A stretch of 64,000 nucleotides of DNA from NCBI GenBank assembly GCA_013416395.1, contig JACCEP010000005.1, positions 243,737 through 307,736 of the forward strand. The letters are read 5' to 3'. This document shows, piece after piece, positions 26,984 to 36,717 of this stretch (positions are counted from its first letter, which is position 1; the number at the start of each line of letters is the position of its first letter). Origin of the DNA: Alcaligenaceae bacterium (lineage in GTDB: Bacteria; Pseudomonadota; Gammaproteobacteria; Burkholderiales; Burkholderiaceae_B). The position numbers were made by a program, and so were the translations under genes. Below the pieces are notes generated by a model. The model had not been told where the DNA came from and ran no database searches. It saw nothing but the letters and a program-made list of their open reading frames with translations.

Positions 26984-27970
26984 CTATTGCTTGAAGTTCT
27001 TGATGGCGTCAAGGTTGTCTTTGCCGAATTTCTTGGAAAATTCGTCAAAAGCGGGTTGCAGCGCCGTCTGAAAGCTCGCCGTGTCCACGTCGTCAACAAC
27101 CTTCATGCCCTTATCACGCAGGATGGCAACACCGTTATCCGCATCAGAACGTACTTTCTCGCGCATAGCTTTCACACCAGCCTTGGCCGATTCGAGAAAC
27201 CAGCTGCGTTCCTCTTCTGACAGACCATCCCACACAGAAGGTGCAATGAGAATGACTGCGGGCGAATAGATGTGCTGAGTCAGTGAAAGATATTTTTGAA
27301 CATCAGCAAAATTGGCGGAAAGTATGACGCCAATTGGGTTTTCTTCGCCATCTACAGTGCCTTGTTCCAGTGCCGTAAATAACTCGGTGAATGCCATTGG
27401 TGTGGGTAAGATACCGAGCGTTCTGAATGCCTCAATATGAATGGGGTTTTCCATGGTGCGAATCTTGAGGCCATGAACATCGGCCGGCTCTTTTACAGCA
27501 CGTACGTTGTTGGTTAGATTGCGGAAACCGTTTTCACCCCATGCCAGAGCGTGGAGACCGTGCTCGGGAAACTTATCCAGCAGCTTCTGTCCAATCGGTC
27601 CGTCAAGCACCGCATGCGCATGCTCATAGCTGGAGAACAAGAAAGGTATGTCCAGAATTAGCGTGTCTGGCACAAAGTTGCCGACTGGGCCCGTAGAGAT
27701 GATTGCAAGGTCTACGGTGCCGATCTGAGTGCCTTCGGCGAGTTCCCGTTCGCCACCGAGACTGCCGCCGTAAGATTGCGTAAGCTTGAATTTGCCGTTT
27801 GAGCGTTTGGCCAGATCAGCGTTCATTGCTTCAGCGCCAACGGCGTAATGGGATGTCGCTGATAATGCGTGCGCCACGACAAGCTCGGTCGGTGCCGCAT
27901 TGGCGGCGGCCGATCCGAACATCATCGCAAAGGCGAGGGCGGTGGTCTTGTAAAAATTTTGTCTACTCAT
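26984..27970 (-). CDS. dctP: TRAP transporter substrate-binding protein DctP
   Basis: Periplasmic protein of 328 residues with a signal peptide cut near SAAANA-APTEL. Family motifs are VVAHALSATSHYAVGAEAM, the conserved region GENGFRNLTNNVRAVKEPAD, LKIRTMENPIHIEAFRTLG with the arginine that binds the ligand carboxylate, and ALEQGTVDGEENP. GGAG precedes the ATG. Its pairing with an enolase-superfamily dehydratase across a decayed regulator suggests a sugar-acid ligand. Confidence 0.92.
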   Translation of the reverse strand: MSRQNFYKTTALAFAMMFGSAAANAAPTELVVAHALSATSHYAVGAEAMNADLAKRSNGKFKLTQSYGGSLGGERELAEGTQIGTVDLAIISTGPVGNFVPDTLILDIPFLFSSYEHAHAVLDGPIGQKLLDKFPEHGLHALAWGENGFRNLTNNVRAVKEPADVHGLKIRTMENPIHIEAFRTLGILPTPMAFTELFTALEQGTVDGEENPIGVILSANFADVQKYLSLTQHIYSPAVILIAPSVWDGLSEEERSWFLESAKAGVKAMREKVRSDADNGVAILRDKGMKVVDDVDTASFQTALQPAFDEFSKKFGKDNLDAIKNFKQ

Positions 27971-28466
27971 GGTTGTCTCCTTTGGTATCTATTTTTAGTA
28001 CTTCTTGGATAGCAGCTGTACTTCGTTGGTGCGCTGTTCTTTTAGTTCGTAGGTGGCTGAGATATGCTTGAGTGCGTTCGAGATGCTCCCTCATCATCGA
28101 AGCAGCATCTTGCGGCAATTGACGGCGCAATGCCCCATGTAGATGCGTATGCTTCTCGACCACCTTGGTATTTAACCGGTCGTTCTCCTTCAGGCAAAAT
28201 AAACGGAGGCAGGCATGCCAACAAGCAGAAAAACTCTCGGTTAGCCGATTGCTTACGGGCTTGGCCGTTGCCGTATAACAGGCACCATCATAACGAGCGA
28301 ACCATAACATCGCAATTTTTATTGGGGCCTTTGCGGTCGTATTCATCGACGGCAGTGGTGGCTCGATGCTGTCAGCTTCGAGGCCAAGGTCCACAACGCG
28401 AGTTCGGAAACAACAAAGGGCTGGCGCCGCCTGTGCGATAAGTAGTTGCGAGGATGTGGAAGCCAT
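27963..28466 (-). pseudogene. Remnant of a GntR/FCD-type regulator
   Basis: A 167-codon frame whose last third reads KHTHLHGALRRQ and MREHLERTQAYLSHLRTKR, the usual C-terminal helices of FCD-domain GntR regulators. Upstream only a weak FCD-like segment (LTESFSACWHACLRLF) remains and no winged-helix domain is found, so the gene has lost its DNA-binding part or is frame-disrupted. Its stop overlaps the dctP start. The position between a TRAP operon and a sugar-acid enzyme is where a functional GntR regulator normally sits. Confidence 0.5.
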
Positions 28467-28559
28467 ATACTATCAATCACCCTAGAGGAAGCAGCCACGT
28501 CAAACCGTTCGGTTTTTGACGGACGAGTGACCCAGGTACAGAGGAGGAGCAAGCTAAAA

Positions 28560-29690
28560 ATGAATACAAATATTAAGGCAGACGTTGCACACATTACGCA
28601 GGTCGAGGTCATACTGGTTGATATCCCGGCAAAGTTTCCACGCAAGGATGCAATCCAACCCTTTGAAAAACAAGAAACGCCAATCGTGCGCATCACCACA
28701 GAATCGGGGGTAGTCGGCACAGGCTATACGTACACCTTGGGCACCGGGGGCACTGGTCTCATGCGCCTTATCGCTGATTATTTGGCTCCGCAGCTATTGG
28801 GCCAGGATGCACGTAACGTTGAGGCGCTATGGTGGCGGTTGAATCGTTCGATTAACTCGGTATCTCCGGGCATCTTCACAAGTCTGGCTCTTTCTGCGAT
28901 TGATATCGCACTATGGGATATCCGCTGTCAACTTGCCAACATGTCGCTGCATATGATGGTTGGCGGCGCTCACACCCGTTTGCCCATGTACGATACCGAA
29001 GGCGGTTGGCTGAACATAGATGACGATGAGCTTGTTGCAAATGCGCATTCGGCGGCCCAACGTGGCTTCCATGGTTTCAAGGTCAAGGTTGGTCGACGAC
29101 TTGATGAAGATATCCGTCGCTTGCGCAAAGTGCGTGACGCCTTGCCTGAATACATGGACATGATGGTTGACGCCAACCAGATTTTTCATCTGGATGAGGC
29201 AATCAGGCGAGGGCGGATCTTTGCCGATCTCGGTGTGGCTTGGTTCGAAGAACCACTTCCTGCCGACGATCTTCATGGCCATAAACTACTGCGTGAATCC
29301 ACACCCATGCCTATTGCGCTTGGGGAGACCATTCATAGTATTCACACTTTCCGCGAATATCTTCAACAAGATGCCTGCTCGATTGTGCAGGTAGATGCGG
29401 CACGTGTTGGTGGCATTACACCCTGGATCAAAGTTGCGCATATGGCCGAGGCATTCAATATCGCCGTCGTGCCACACTATCTGATGGAACTGCATGTTTC
29501 ACTTGCGGCGGCCGTGCCAAACGGGCGAATGGTCGAGCACATTCCACAACTGGATGAGTTACTGATGGCACCAATCTCTATGGATAGTGAAGGCTATATA
29601 ACGCCTCCCAGCAAGCCCGGTGTTGGCATTGATTGGGACTGGTCCAAAGTGGATGCGCGTAAACGAGCACAGGAGGTTCAGCGGCTTTAG
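28560..29690 (+). CDS. Mandelate racemase / muconate-lactonizing family enzyme, likely sugar-acid dehydratase
   Basis: Enolase-superfamily protein of about 376 residues. Catalytic features in order: lysine motif GFKVKVG, metal ligands Asp in MMVDANQ, Glu in WFEEPLP and Glu in IALGET, the Asp in VQVDAARVGGIT and His in VVPHYLMELH, which is the Lys/His-Asp arrangement of the mandelate-racemase subgroup. The ATG at 28560 has GGAGGAG upstream; the frame extends to 28446 but without a plausible site. Divergent from the TRAP operon, so the two likely share a substrate. Confidence 0.88.
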   Translation: MNTNIKADVAHITQVEVILVDIPAKFPRKDAIQPFEKQETPIVRITTESGVVGTGYTYTLGTGGTGLMRLIADYLAPQLLGQDARNVEALWWRLNRSINSVSPGIFTSLALSAIDIALWDIRCQLANMSLHMMVGGAHTRLPMYDTEGGWLNIDDDELVANAHSAAQRGFHGFKVKVGRRLDEDIRRLRKVRDALPEYMDMMVDANQIFHLDEAIRRGRIFADLGVAWFEEPLPADDLHGHKLLRESTPMPIALGETIHSIHTFREYLQQDACSIVQVDAARVGGITPWIKVAHMAEAFNIAVVPHYLMELHVSLAAAVPNGRMVEHIPQLDELLMAPISMDSEGYITPPSKPGVGIDWDWSKVDARKRAQEVQRL

Positions 29691-29838
29691 ATGGCACGCT
29701 TTGTGACATTATCGGCGCTACCCGAGGCCCTTTCTGGTTAGCGTTTGTCCGCTTCAGTCAAGGCAGGTGTTCTGCATGTTATGGCAGACACCTGATGGCT
29801 GGCGATAGGCATGCAGAAGATGCCCGACAGCGAAGCAC

Positions 29839-30180
29839 TCAATGCCGGGTAGTCTGGTCACTGCGCTGCAGCAGCGCCATCAATTTCTGCTTTAGGCCGC
29901 TAGAAAATATAGGCACAAATTGCGTTTTTCCGGATGGGTCAGCAAAGGCTTTGATATCGATAAACTGCCCGTCGAAGGCAGTGGTTTTGCGGGCATTGTT
30001 GGCGTAGGCTTTTAGCAGTTTGTTCGCCGCCGCCTGTGCCTGAAAGACCCGGGTTTCAATCTGTTCGCCATCAAGCGTGGCATAGTGATCGACAACACGT
30101 TCCATATCATCCAGAAAGAGGGCGAGGGCATGTTCGCCGATACAGTCTGCCCGTTCATAACCCCATTGTGGCGTCGTCAT
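29839..30180 (-). CDS. Small conserved-looking protein of unknown function
   Basis: About 113 residues, no signal peptide or membrane segment. The N-terminal half is helical and acidic (HALALFLDDMERVVDHYATL), and the C-terminal part reads FIDIKAFADPSGKTQFVPIF. AAGGA lies at good spacing before ATG 30180 (an ATG two codons upstream is too close). Codon use looks native. No family recognised and no operon partner. Confidence 0.55.
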   Translation of the reverse strand: MTTPQWGYERADCIGEHALALFLDDMERVVDHYATLDGEQIETRVFQAQAAANKLLKAYANNARKTTAFDGQFIDIKAFADPSGKTQFVPIFSSGLKQKLMALLQRSDQTTRH

Positions 30181-30327
30181 AGTCATTTTCCTTGAGATGG
30201 CCGGCCAGTGTACCTGTTTGAAGCGACCTAGTCTGGCACGGTCAGAGGCACGCCATCCAGTGCGTAAATGCCGCTTTGTGACCGATCGGCAGGGACGCGT
30301 GTACCCCTGGAAATTATCCGGCTGTCG

Positions 30328-30909
30328 CTATACGCCGGTAGCCAGCTTCGCCATGACAACAATAATGATTACCTGCATCGCGCCCTGGCTTGCTACAACG
30401 TAGTAAAAACGGCTCATCATGTGCCTGATTTTCTCCCCATCGGGTTGGGGCTTTTGTAATTCAAAGCACACGCGCAGGCTGGTTGGCAGAAGGTAGCCAA
30501 TGCCCTGTATCGTCATTAGCGTAACCAGAATCAAAGCCGCAGCGATCCAGCCAAACTGGGGCCAGGGCAGTTGCGTGAAGCCGCCCTGAACGGCGACAAA
30601 CCACCCTGTTGTACCGGTAAGCACGGACAGCGTTGGCAAAAGAAATAGCGTTATGGGCGTTAGCCGGGTGATGAACTCTTTGCGTACTGGCGCGGAGACG
30701 CTGCGGATGATGGGGCCCACGACAAAGCCCATGAAAAGATCAATGCCCGTCCAGAGCACGCCGCTCATTACGTGAACCCAGTCCAGAAACCAGAAATTAC
30801 CGTAGAGAATGGCGGCAACCATTACAACAAGCGCCGCTGCAACATACCAAAAATAATGCCACCGAATCAAACTTAATTGTTCGCCAGAAACCCCACTGAT
30901 CGCTGCCAT
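30328..30909 (-). CDS. Multi-pass inner-membrane protein
   Basis: 193 residues with about 5 hydrophobic segments. HVMSGVLWTGIDLFMGFVVG resembles the CopD/DUF2269-like helical segment where a His and Trp lie near the membrane face, but the match is loose. GGAGG 5 nt before the ATG supports translation. It could bind heme or simply be an unknown integral protein. The 255 bp upstream (30910-31164) hold no recognisable gene. Confidence 0.65.
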   Translation of the reverse strand: MAAISGVSGEQLSLIRWHYFWYVAAALVVMVAAILYGNFWFLDWVHVMSGVLWTGIDLFMGFVVGPIIRSVSAPVRKEFITRLTPITLFLLPTLSVLTGTTGWFVAVQGGFTQLPWPQFGWIAAALILVTLMTIQGIGYLLPTSLRVCFELQKPQPDGEKIRHMMSRFYYVVASQGAMQVIIIVVMAKLATGV

Positions 30910-31164
30910 AATGCCTCCAACACGTTGCTGGAATCAGTTGGGTTCGCTTTTGCGAACTACGCGCTGATCAAAGAGTAGCCCGTTGACGCCTTCGAGCGAT
31001 TTTCTGCATGTACAGGCATGTAATCGTGTCGCTATCTGCCGCCCAGGTTTGCTCAATACGCCGAGCGGCGCCAAGCGTCTGTACACGATTCTTTTTACTA
31101 CTATTGCGTGACTGCTCGCAAGCTTCATATGACGTCGGTACTTGGCCTGCGATGGCATAAGATG

Positions 31165-31626
31165 CTATATCCATCGCCGCACTTTCGCCTTGTAAGAAAC
31201 ATACTCATCGCCGAATTTGTGCTCCAGCAGCCGTTCTTCAGGTCGGATCTGGTAGTGGTTAATGTAAAGCACGAATACAAAGGCGCATATCAGCGCCAGT
31301 ATGTTTCCAAGGTATACGCCCCAGCCTATCAATAGCAGAAGCACTCCTAAATACATAGGGTTGCGGGTAAAGCGATATATGCCTGATGTGACCAGTGCCG
31401 ATACCTTGGCATTTTTTCTGGGGTTGCTGGTAGTTCCTGCGCGGCTGAAGGTGATAATGCCTAACATACCGATAACCAGGCCAACCAGGACAAAAATAAT
31501 GGCTACCCATAAGTGGCTGATCGAAGGCAGCGTAAACGCAGGAAATAAATAAGACAACAGCCACATCAGCGCACCAACTACGATCATGACGACGGGTGGT
31601 GGCACGGCTAATTCAAGTGCGCCCAT
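31165..31626 (-). CDS. Isoprenylcysteine methyltransferase-like (ICMT/PEMT) membrane protein
   Basis: About 153 residues with 4-5 hydrophobic helices. The C-terminal signature SGIYRFTRNPMYLGVLL, followed by RPEERLLEHKFGDEYVSYKA, is the SAM-binding motif of the ICMT/NnrU-like bacterial family. The substrate in bacteria is not known. ATG 31626 follows AGGAG; an ATG 12 codons upstream lacks one. Divergent from the following MFS gene. Confidence 0.85.
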   Translation of the reverse strand: MGALELAVPPPVVMIVVGALMWLLSYLFPAFTLPSISHLWVAIIFVLVGLVIGMLGIITFSRAGTTSNPRKNAKVSALVTSGIYRFTRNPMYLGVLLLLIGWGVYLGNILALICAFVFVLYINHYQIRPEERLLEHKFGDEYVSYKAKVRRWI

Positions 31627-31885
31627 AGGGTCTCCTGGGGTAAAAGGCGTTGCAGACTGCACTCAGGGCATGGAGGTTTTGGGGTTTTCCCCTTTAGTTC
31701 ATCATACAACTGATGTGGCTGTTTAAGCCCATGTACTTCAGCGCGCGTAGAATGAAGATTGGCTTAACCACTGCACCGTTCTTATCTGGCCTTAGCGGGC
31801 ACTGCGGCTGCACTATTGGAAAGCCTGACTGTGCTCTGCGCACATAACATCCACTTTCCTGGGTCGCAGTCTTGGTAACCTCCGC

Positions 31886-33268
31886 ATGACTGACACTGTC
31901 AGCACACCAGCTCGTCGAAACGCCATCTTCGCCGTTATTGCGATGGCACTTCTCATGATGTCCATCGATTCGACCATTGTGGCCACGGCGTTGCACGCCA
32001 TACAACAGGGGTTGGACACATCAATCAATCTGGTTGGCTGGACCATTACGGCCTATTCATTCGGCTTTGTGTTGATGCTGCCCATTAGCGGCAAGCTTGC
32101 CGAACGCTATGGCCGACGCCGAGTTTTTATTGCCTCGTCAGTGGCGTTTACACTTGCCTCATTTGGTTGCGGGGTCGCCGACAATATCTACGTGCTGATT
32201 ATTCTTCGGGCAGTGCAGGCAGCAGGAGGCGCAGGTTTTACACCTACCGCCACCGGCATTATCGTGGATCATTTTGGCCCGACACGTGATCGTTATGTGA
32301 GCTTGTTCGGCAGCATCTTCCCTGTAGGCGCCATGATAGGCCCTATCTTTGGCGGGTATTTTGTCACCTATGCCTCCTGGCGCTATGTGTTCTTTGTCAA
32401 TGTACCGATCGGGCTGGCTATTTTTCTGCTTGCATGGCACTTCATACCGCATGATCATCCATCGAGTGATTCTCCCGTTAAAAAAATGGATAGCAAGGGC
32501 ATCGCGTTGCTCGGGTGTGCGCTTCTCTCCGGTATGCTCGCAGCCACCGTACTTGGTGAGCAGGGGTTAGGAAGTAAGTTGCTCCTGTTCGTGGCACTGC
32601 TTCTCTTGGCCATTGTGTGCCTTGTGCTGTTTTTTCGGCACATCCGGCATAGCGACGCACCGTTTATTCACCCACGGTTTATCTACGGCCCAGACTTTGG
32701 TGTCGTAAACCTGGTCAACATGATTTTCAGCGGGTTCAGTATTGGCGCCATGGCGCTAGTGCCGCTTTATGCCATCAATCGCTACGACATCAGTGCGGTG
32801 GGGTCGGGCACGCTGCTTACAGCTCAGGGGGCGGCTGCCATGATCTGTTCGCTAACCGCCGTCATGCTGCTGCGTCGTACTGGCTATCGTCTTCCACTTT
32901 ATGTCGGCAGTGTAGTCACGATAGTCGGGCTGATCCTGCTTGCACTGCCACCCATGGCAGGGACTTCGCCTTATGTCTGGCTTGCTTTTGCGGCGTTTCT
33001 GGTCGGGGCCGGAAACGGCGCCATCAATCCATCCATGCGTAATGCGGGGTTGCAGCTTGCGCCGGAATCGTCTTCCATGCTGGCGGCACTCCGTACCTTG
33101 TCGCTGCAAATTGGCGCAATTGCCACCATATCTATTGTTGCTGCGGTACTGGCACATCAGAACAATATGGGTGAGATACTCGCCTGGGTTTATGGCATTC
33201 TTGCAGCGATCAGAGTGGTGGGGCTGCTGCTGGTCAAGTATGTGCCCGAGCAGCGGGGTGCGTGGTAG
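31886..33268 (+). CDS. MFS drug:H+ antiporter, DHA2 (EmrB/QacA) type
   Basis: 460-residue inner-membrane exporter with about 14 helices. Motif C region and motif A are seen in MMSIDSTIVATALHAIQQGL and GKLAERYGRRRVFIASS; RAVQAAGGAGFTPTATGII matches motif B and the following helix. SGMLAATVLGEQGLGS and the long TM7-TM8 linker fit DHA2. The intergenic DNA on either side (31627-31885, 33269-33526) carries no gene; a small hairpin TTGACA..GGC TGTCAA follows the stop. Confidence 0.87.
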   Translation: MTDTVSTPARRNAIFAVIAMALLMMSIDSTIVATALHAIQQGLDTSINLVGWTITAYSFGFVLMLPISGKLAERYGRRRVFIASSVAFTLASFGCGVADNIYVLIILRAVQAAGGAGFTPTATGIIVDHFGPTRDRYVSLFGSIFPVGAMIGPIFGGYFVTYASWRYVFFVNVPIGLAIFLLAWHFIPHDHPSSDSPVKKMDSKGIALLGCALLSGMLAATVLGEQGLGSKLLLFVALLLLAIVCLVLFFRHIRHSDAPFIHPRFIYGPDFGVVNLVNMIFSGFSIGAMALVPLYAINRYDISAVGSGTLLTAQGAAAMICSLTAVMLLRRTGYRLPLYVGSVVTIVGLILLALPPMAGTSPYVWLAFAAFLVGAGNGAINPSMRNAGLQLAPESSSMLAALRTLSLQIGAIATISIVAAVLAHQNNMGEILAWVYGILAAIRVVGLLLVKYVPEQRGAW

Positions 33269-33526
33269 TGTCGGTACTCGCCGATATCATTATTGACAAC
33301 AGCCACAAGGGCGGCTGTCAAAGCAATGACTGCAGCGACAAACTGTCCAGGGCGACGTGCATATCCAGTTTTCGTCGCCGCGCACGGCAGGCTGGCGAGG
33401 CTAAAGACAAGGTACTTGTTGTGTTCACGGAGCCCCCTTAGCCCTCTTAATCGTGTGAACCGGTGATTGGTTTTCTTACAAACACCTTAACGTGCCAAAA
33501 TAGGGGCACTTTATAAGGAATATGGC

Positions 33527-33967
33527 ATGTGGGTTTGGTTTGGCGTAGCTGCGCTGTTTCTGCTGCTGGAGATGGCTACGGGCACGTTTTATTTGCTACT
33601 GGTGGCCCTGGGTTTGCTGGCATCTGGTACGGCGGCGTATGCGGGGTTGTCGCTGGTTTGGCAAATTGCCAGCGGCTTGGTTATAGCGCTAATTGGGCTG
33701 GTGGTGCTGCATCATTATCGTAAGTCTAAAGGCTACGTGGCGACGCAGTCGAACCCTAATGTGGTGCAAGACATAGGGCAAAGCGTAATCGTGGAAGTCT
33801 GGGATGAAAACGGTCAGGCCCGGGTGTTTTATCGAGGTGCCAACTGGAGCGCACGCATAGACACCAACCAACCTATGCAGCCCGGCCAACACTACATTCA
33901 CGAAGTACAAGGCCTGACGCTAATCTTGCGTCCAGGCCGGTATCCTTCATCAGGTACCCAAATCTAG
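33527..33967 (+). CDS. NfeD-like membrane protein
   Basis: 146 residues: two to three N-terminal hydrophobic helices (residues 1-70) and a C-terminal OB-fold (about 85-146) with GQSVIVEVWDENGQARVFYRG. Short NfeD proteins without the protease domain are partners of SPFH/stomatin proteins. AAGGAA precedes ATG 33527, and the SPFH gene follows at 49 bp. Confidence 0.9.
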   Translation: MWVWFGVAALFLLLEMATGTFYLLLVALGLLASGTAAYAGLSLVWQIASGLVIALIGLVVLHHYRKSKGYVATQSNPNVVQDIGQSVIVEVWDENGQARVFYRGANWSARIDTNQPMQPGQHYIHEVQGLTLILRPGRYPSSGTQI

Positions 33968-34015
33968 GCATTTGAATCCTCAAATGCGTTCATCTTTTTT
34001 TCTACAGGATTCCCC

Positions 34016-34951
34016 ATGGACGGTAATTTAGTGACGTTGTCTTTTTGGATAATCGCGGCATTGGTCGTGTTTGTCATTATCAAATCCACCATTCAGATTG
34101 TGCCGCAGCAGCATGCTTTTGTTGTTGAACGTCTGGGTAAATTCGATCGTACGCTCTCACCGGGTTTGGGCTTTACGGTTCCTTTCCTCGAAAAAGTGGC
34201 GTATCGCCATTCACTGAAAGAAATGGTGCTCGATGTCGCCAGCCAGGTTTGCATCACCAAAGACAATACCCAGCTAAAGGTCGATGGGGTGCTTTACTAC
34301 CAGGTCACAGACCCACGTCAGGCTTCGTATGGGTCCACCAACTATGTGCTGGCAATTTCCAATCTGGCACAGACGTCTTTGCGTTCCGTCATCGGCAAGC
34401 TGGAAATGGACGAAACCTTTGAAAAACGCGACCTGATCAACCTGGCTGTGGTAAAGGCGCTGGACGAAGCGGCCACCAACTGGGGCGTCAAGGTACTGCG
34501 CTACGAGATCAGCGATCTGACCCCTCCAGAAGAAATCCTTCGCGCCATGCAATTGCAAATTACCGCTGAACGTACCAAGCGCGCGCTGGTGACCGAGTCT
34601 GAGGGCAAAAAGCAGGAAGACATCAATATCGCTCAGGGTAATCGTCAGGCAGCCATTCTCAAGTCTGAGGGCGAGCAGCAATCCATGATTAACTACGCAC
34701 AGGGTGAAGCCCAGGCGCTGTTGACCATCGCACAGGCCACGGCAGAGTCCCTGGAACGTGTCGCACGGGCCACCCAGACACCTGGCGGCATGGACGCCGT
34801 TAACCTGAGCGTGGCCGAACGCTATGTCGACGCGTTCAAAGAAGTGGCTCAGAAGAACAACACCTTGATATTGCCCGCCAACATGGGTGATATGGGTAGC
34901 ATGATTGCCGGGGCCATGACCATGATGAAGGCTACAAAGCCTGTTGGCTAA
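34016..34951 (+). CDS. SPFH/Band 7 (stomatin-like, QmcA-type) membrane protein
   Basis: 311 residues: an N-terminal anchor (about 8-28), SPFH domain with VPQQHAFVVERLGKFDRTL and PPEEILRAMQLQITAERTKR, then an alanine/glutamine-rich coiled coil and a C-terminal LILPANMGDMGS segment. Such proteins form membrane cages that organise microdomains and modulate proteases. Operon with the NfeD gene is the standard arrangement. Confidence 0.93.
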   Translation: MDGNLVTLSFWIIAALVVFVIIKSTIQIVPQQHAFVVERLGKFDRTLSPGLGFTVPFLEKVAYRHSLKEMVLDVASQVCITKDNTQLKVDGVLYYQVTDPRQASYGSTNYVLAISNLAQTSLRSVIGKLEMDETFEKRDLINLAVVKALDEAATNWGVKVLRYEISDLTPPEEILRAMQLQITAERTKRALVTESEGKKQEDINIAQGNRQAAILKSEGEQQSMINYAQGEAQALLTIAQATAESLERVARATQTPGGMDAVNLSVAERYVDAFKEVAQKNNTLILPANMGDMGSMIAGAMTMMKATKPVG

Positions 34952-34972
34952 TGGCGGCAATCGATATTAATG

Positions 34973-35005
34973 GCATGGGCCACAATGTGATGTTGTGGCC
35001 CATGC
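34973..35005 (+). terminator. Perfect 13-bp hairpin after the SPFH gene
   Basis: GCATGGGCCACAA and TTGTGGCCCATGC flank a 7-nt loop. It starts 21 bp after the stop. A U-tract is missing, so this may be a factor-assisted terminator or 3'-end stabiliser. Confidence 0.6.
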
Positions 35006-35182
35006 TACGAGCGCTGTAACAGCCGTGTACACGGTGGTTAGCCAAGTATCTTCTTGGCGCTATAATTTTTCTGAACGGTGGCGATAAAACTGGAAATGGT
35101 GGTGTGTATGAAGCGCGCGTTTCCTGCGCTGCAAGGTTTTACGATGAGCTTCTGGAGCAACTTCGAAGTTGATGTCTGATCA

Positions 35183-35450
35183 ATGACTAGTAAATTTTCT
35201 GAATTACGTTCGAGTATGTCGCCTCAATCGCAGGCTCGCGCGGCTACCATGACCCGAACTATGCTGGCCGAAATACGCCTTAACGAACCATGCCAAGTGA
35301 GTGCGTTTTTGCAAAGCCATGCTGGCCAAAATGATTCATATTCAGAAACCCTCCAGCCCCAAGATGTAGGGGCGTTCAGCCATGAGCCTATCGATCCCGA
35401 AAAGCCACGTTGAAGTTCTGAGATCAGCACCTTCCTGGGTTTTTCAATGA
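35183..35450 (+). pseudogene. Decayed HigA-type (XRE) antitoxin
   Basis: The first 37 codons (SKFSELRSSMSPQSQARAAT...LAEIRLNE) match the N-terminus of HigA-like antitoxins. After about 35300 the family sequence continues in another frame (KAMLAKMIHIQKPSSPKM, then a stop and SIPKSHVEVL), matching the HTH region in a degenerate form. The frameshift plus stops indicate a dead gene. No matching HigB toxin could be recognised upstream. Confidence 0.6.
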
Positions 35451-35806
35451 CCATCTGACGCAGTCGTAAGCACGCTGTGTGCATTGGGCGTCACGGTGCC
35501 CTGGTTTAACGCACTGATGTCGGCCCAGTTAAGCTTGCCCTGTGCGATGCCGTTGGTTGTGCGTGCACACCATGCCACGGTAGCTTGCTCGACCGGAACA
35601 CCCATAAGTTTTGCCAACCCTGCCGGGTTTTCTCCAATGCCTTGTTCTACACAGGTTTTGATGGCAGATTGCCTCTCTACATCATCGGCTTTCAGCGCTG
35701 CTCCCAATTGTTGAAATGCCAGTTCGTCGGCCGATTGTGCCCATGCCGAGCTGACCGGTAGTACTGCGACCATGGCAACTGTGACGATGATGGATTCTAT
35801 TTTCAT
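35444..35806 (-). CDS. Small exported protein of unknown function
   Basis: 120 residues with a signal peptide (cut near SSAWAQ-SADEL). The mature region has three cysteines (KTCVEQG, VAWCART) and no recognised domain; WAQSADELAFQQLGAALKAD begins a helical region. ATG 35806 is chosen with GAGAA upstream. It lies just downstream of a cytochrome gene on the same strand and may belong with it. Confidence 0.6.
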   Translation of the reverse strand: MKIESIIVTVAMVAVLPVSSAWAQSADELAFQQLGAALKADDVERQSAIKTCVEQGIGENPAGLAKLMGVPVEQATVAWCARTTNGIAQGKLNWADISALNQGTVTPNAHSVLTTASDGH

Positions 35807-35856
35807 GTTGTTTCTCAATCATTGTTTTCGACCAGCGCTCTGAAAAGACTATGGCG

Positions 35857-36717
35857 TTATTTACCTCCGAACGGTTCCGGCTTCAGTGCGCGCAAGTAGG
35901 CGATGATGGCAGCCATATCCGGGTTGCTGATATTTTTGTACCAATCAAACGCCATGACGGGCTGAAGGTGGCTACCGTCTTTGGATATGCCAGTGCGGAT
36001 GGCATGGTCAATTTCTTTATCACTCCAGCTCTTTAACCCACTTGGGTCGGAGGTCAAGTTGGGCGTGACAACTTCGCCGCCAGGCCCCTGAATCGCCTGA
36101 CCGCCCGCGCCCAGCTTGGCAAGGACCAGCATACCTTTGTTATTGCGTGGTGTATGGCAATCCATGCAATGGCCAATATTGCTCAGGTATTCGCCGTAAA
36201 GCAGGGTGTTGGTCGACGCGGGCGTGCTCACATGGCCTACAGGTGGACCGTAGCTGGTTGGCAATGGCATGTGGTAGGTTGATTTGTCAACGACGTTCTG
36301 TACGGCTGGCTGGGCTTTAAGGTAGACGATAATCGCGGCCAAGTCCGAATCGGACAGGTTTCGGTAAAAGTAGATGGGCATGGGTGGCCCGATTACGCTT
36401 CCGTCGGGCCGGATGCCTTCGCGAATCGCCTTGCCAAGTTGCGCGTCGGTCCATGTGCCGATACCGGTTTTGGTATCGGGGGTAATGTTGGGTGCGTAGG
36501 CTTTGAATGCTGGGTCTTCGAACAGCATGCCGCCAGATAGCCCCTTGCTGAACAACGGTTCGCCTTTGTTGCTTCGTGCCACGTGGCAGTTGCCACAGGC
36601 CACCACACTTTTCATCAGGTATTTGCCGCGCACCATGAGTGCACTGTCTTGCGCCCAACCCGTCGCAGTCTGCATCGTCATCGCAATGAGAGCAGCAAGA
36701 CGCAATAGCTTCCACAT
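35857..36717 (-). CDS. Diheme c-type cytochrome
   Basis: Exported protein of 286 residues with a signal peptide (cut near TGWA-QDS). Two covalent heme sites are visible, CGNCH and CMDCH, each at the start of a cytochrome c domain (about residues 35-140 and 170-280); methionine ligands are likely in PMPIYF-type and MAFDWY segments. Such proteins form the electron-accepting subunit of membrane dehydrogenases, though no dehydrogenase lies next to it. The gene for a small exported protein follows. Confidence 0.88.
   Translation of the reverse strand: MWKLLRLAALIAMTMQTATGWAQDSALMVRGKYLMKSVVACGNCHVARSNKGEPLFSKGLSGGMLFEDPAFKAYAPNITPDTKTGIGTWTDAQLGKAIREGIRPDGSVIGPPMPIYFYRNLSDSDLAAIIVYLKAQPAVQNVVDKSTYHMPLPTSYGPPVGHVSTPASTNTLLYGEYLSNIGHCMDCHTPRNNKGMLVLAKLGAGGQAIQGPGGEVVTPNLTSDPSGLKSWSDKEIDHAIRTGISKDGSHLQPVMAFDWYKNISNPDMAAIIAYLRALKPEPFGGK

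Noticed and set aside
30934..31158. Minus-strand frame of 74 codons between two membrane-protein genes
   Set aside because: Arg/Cys-rich composition typical of non-coding reading; no start signal.
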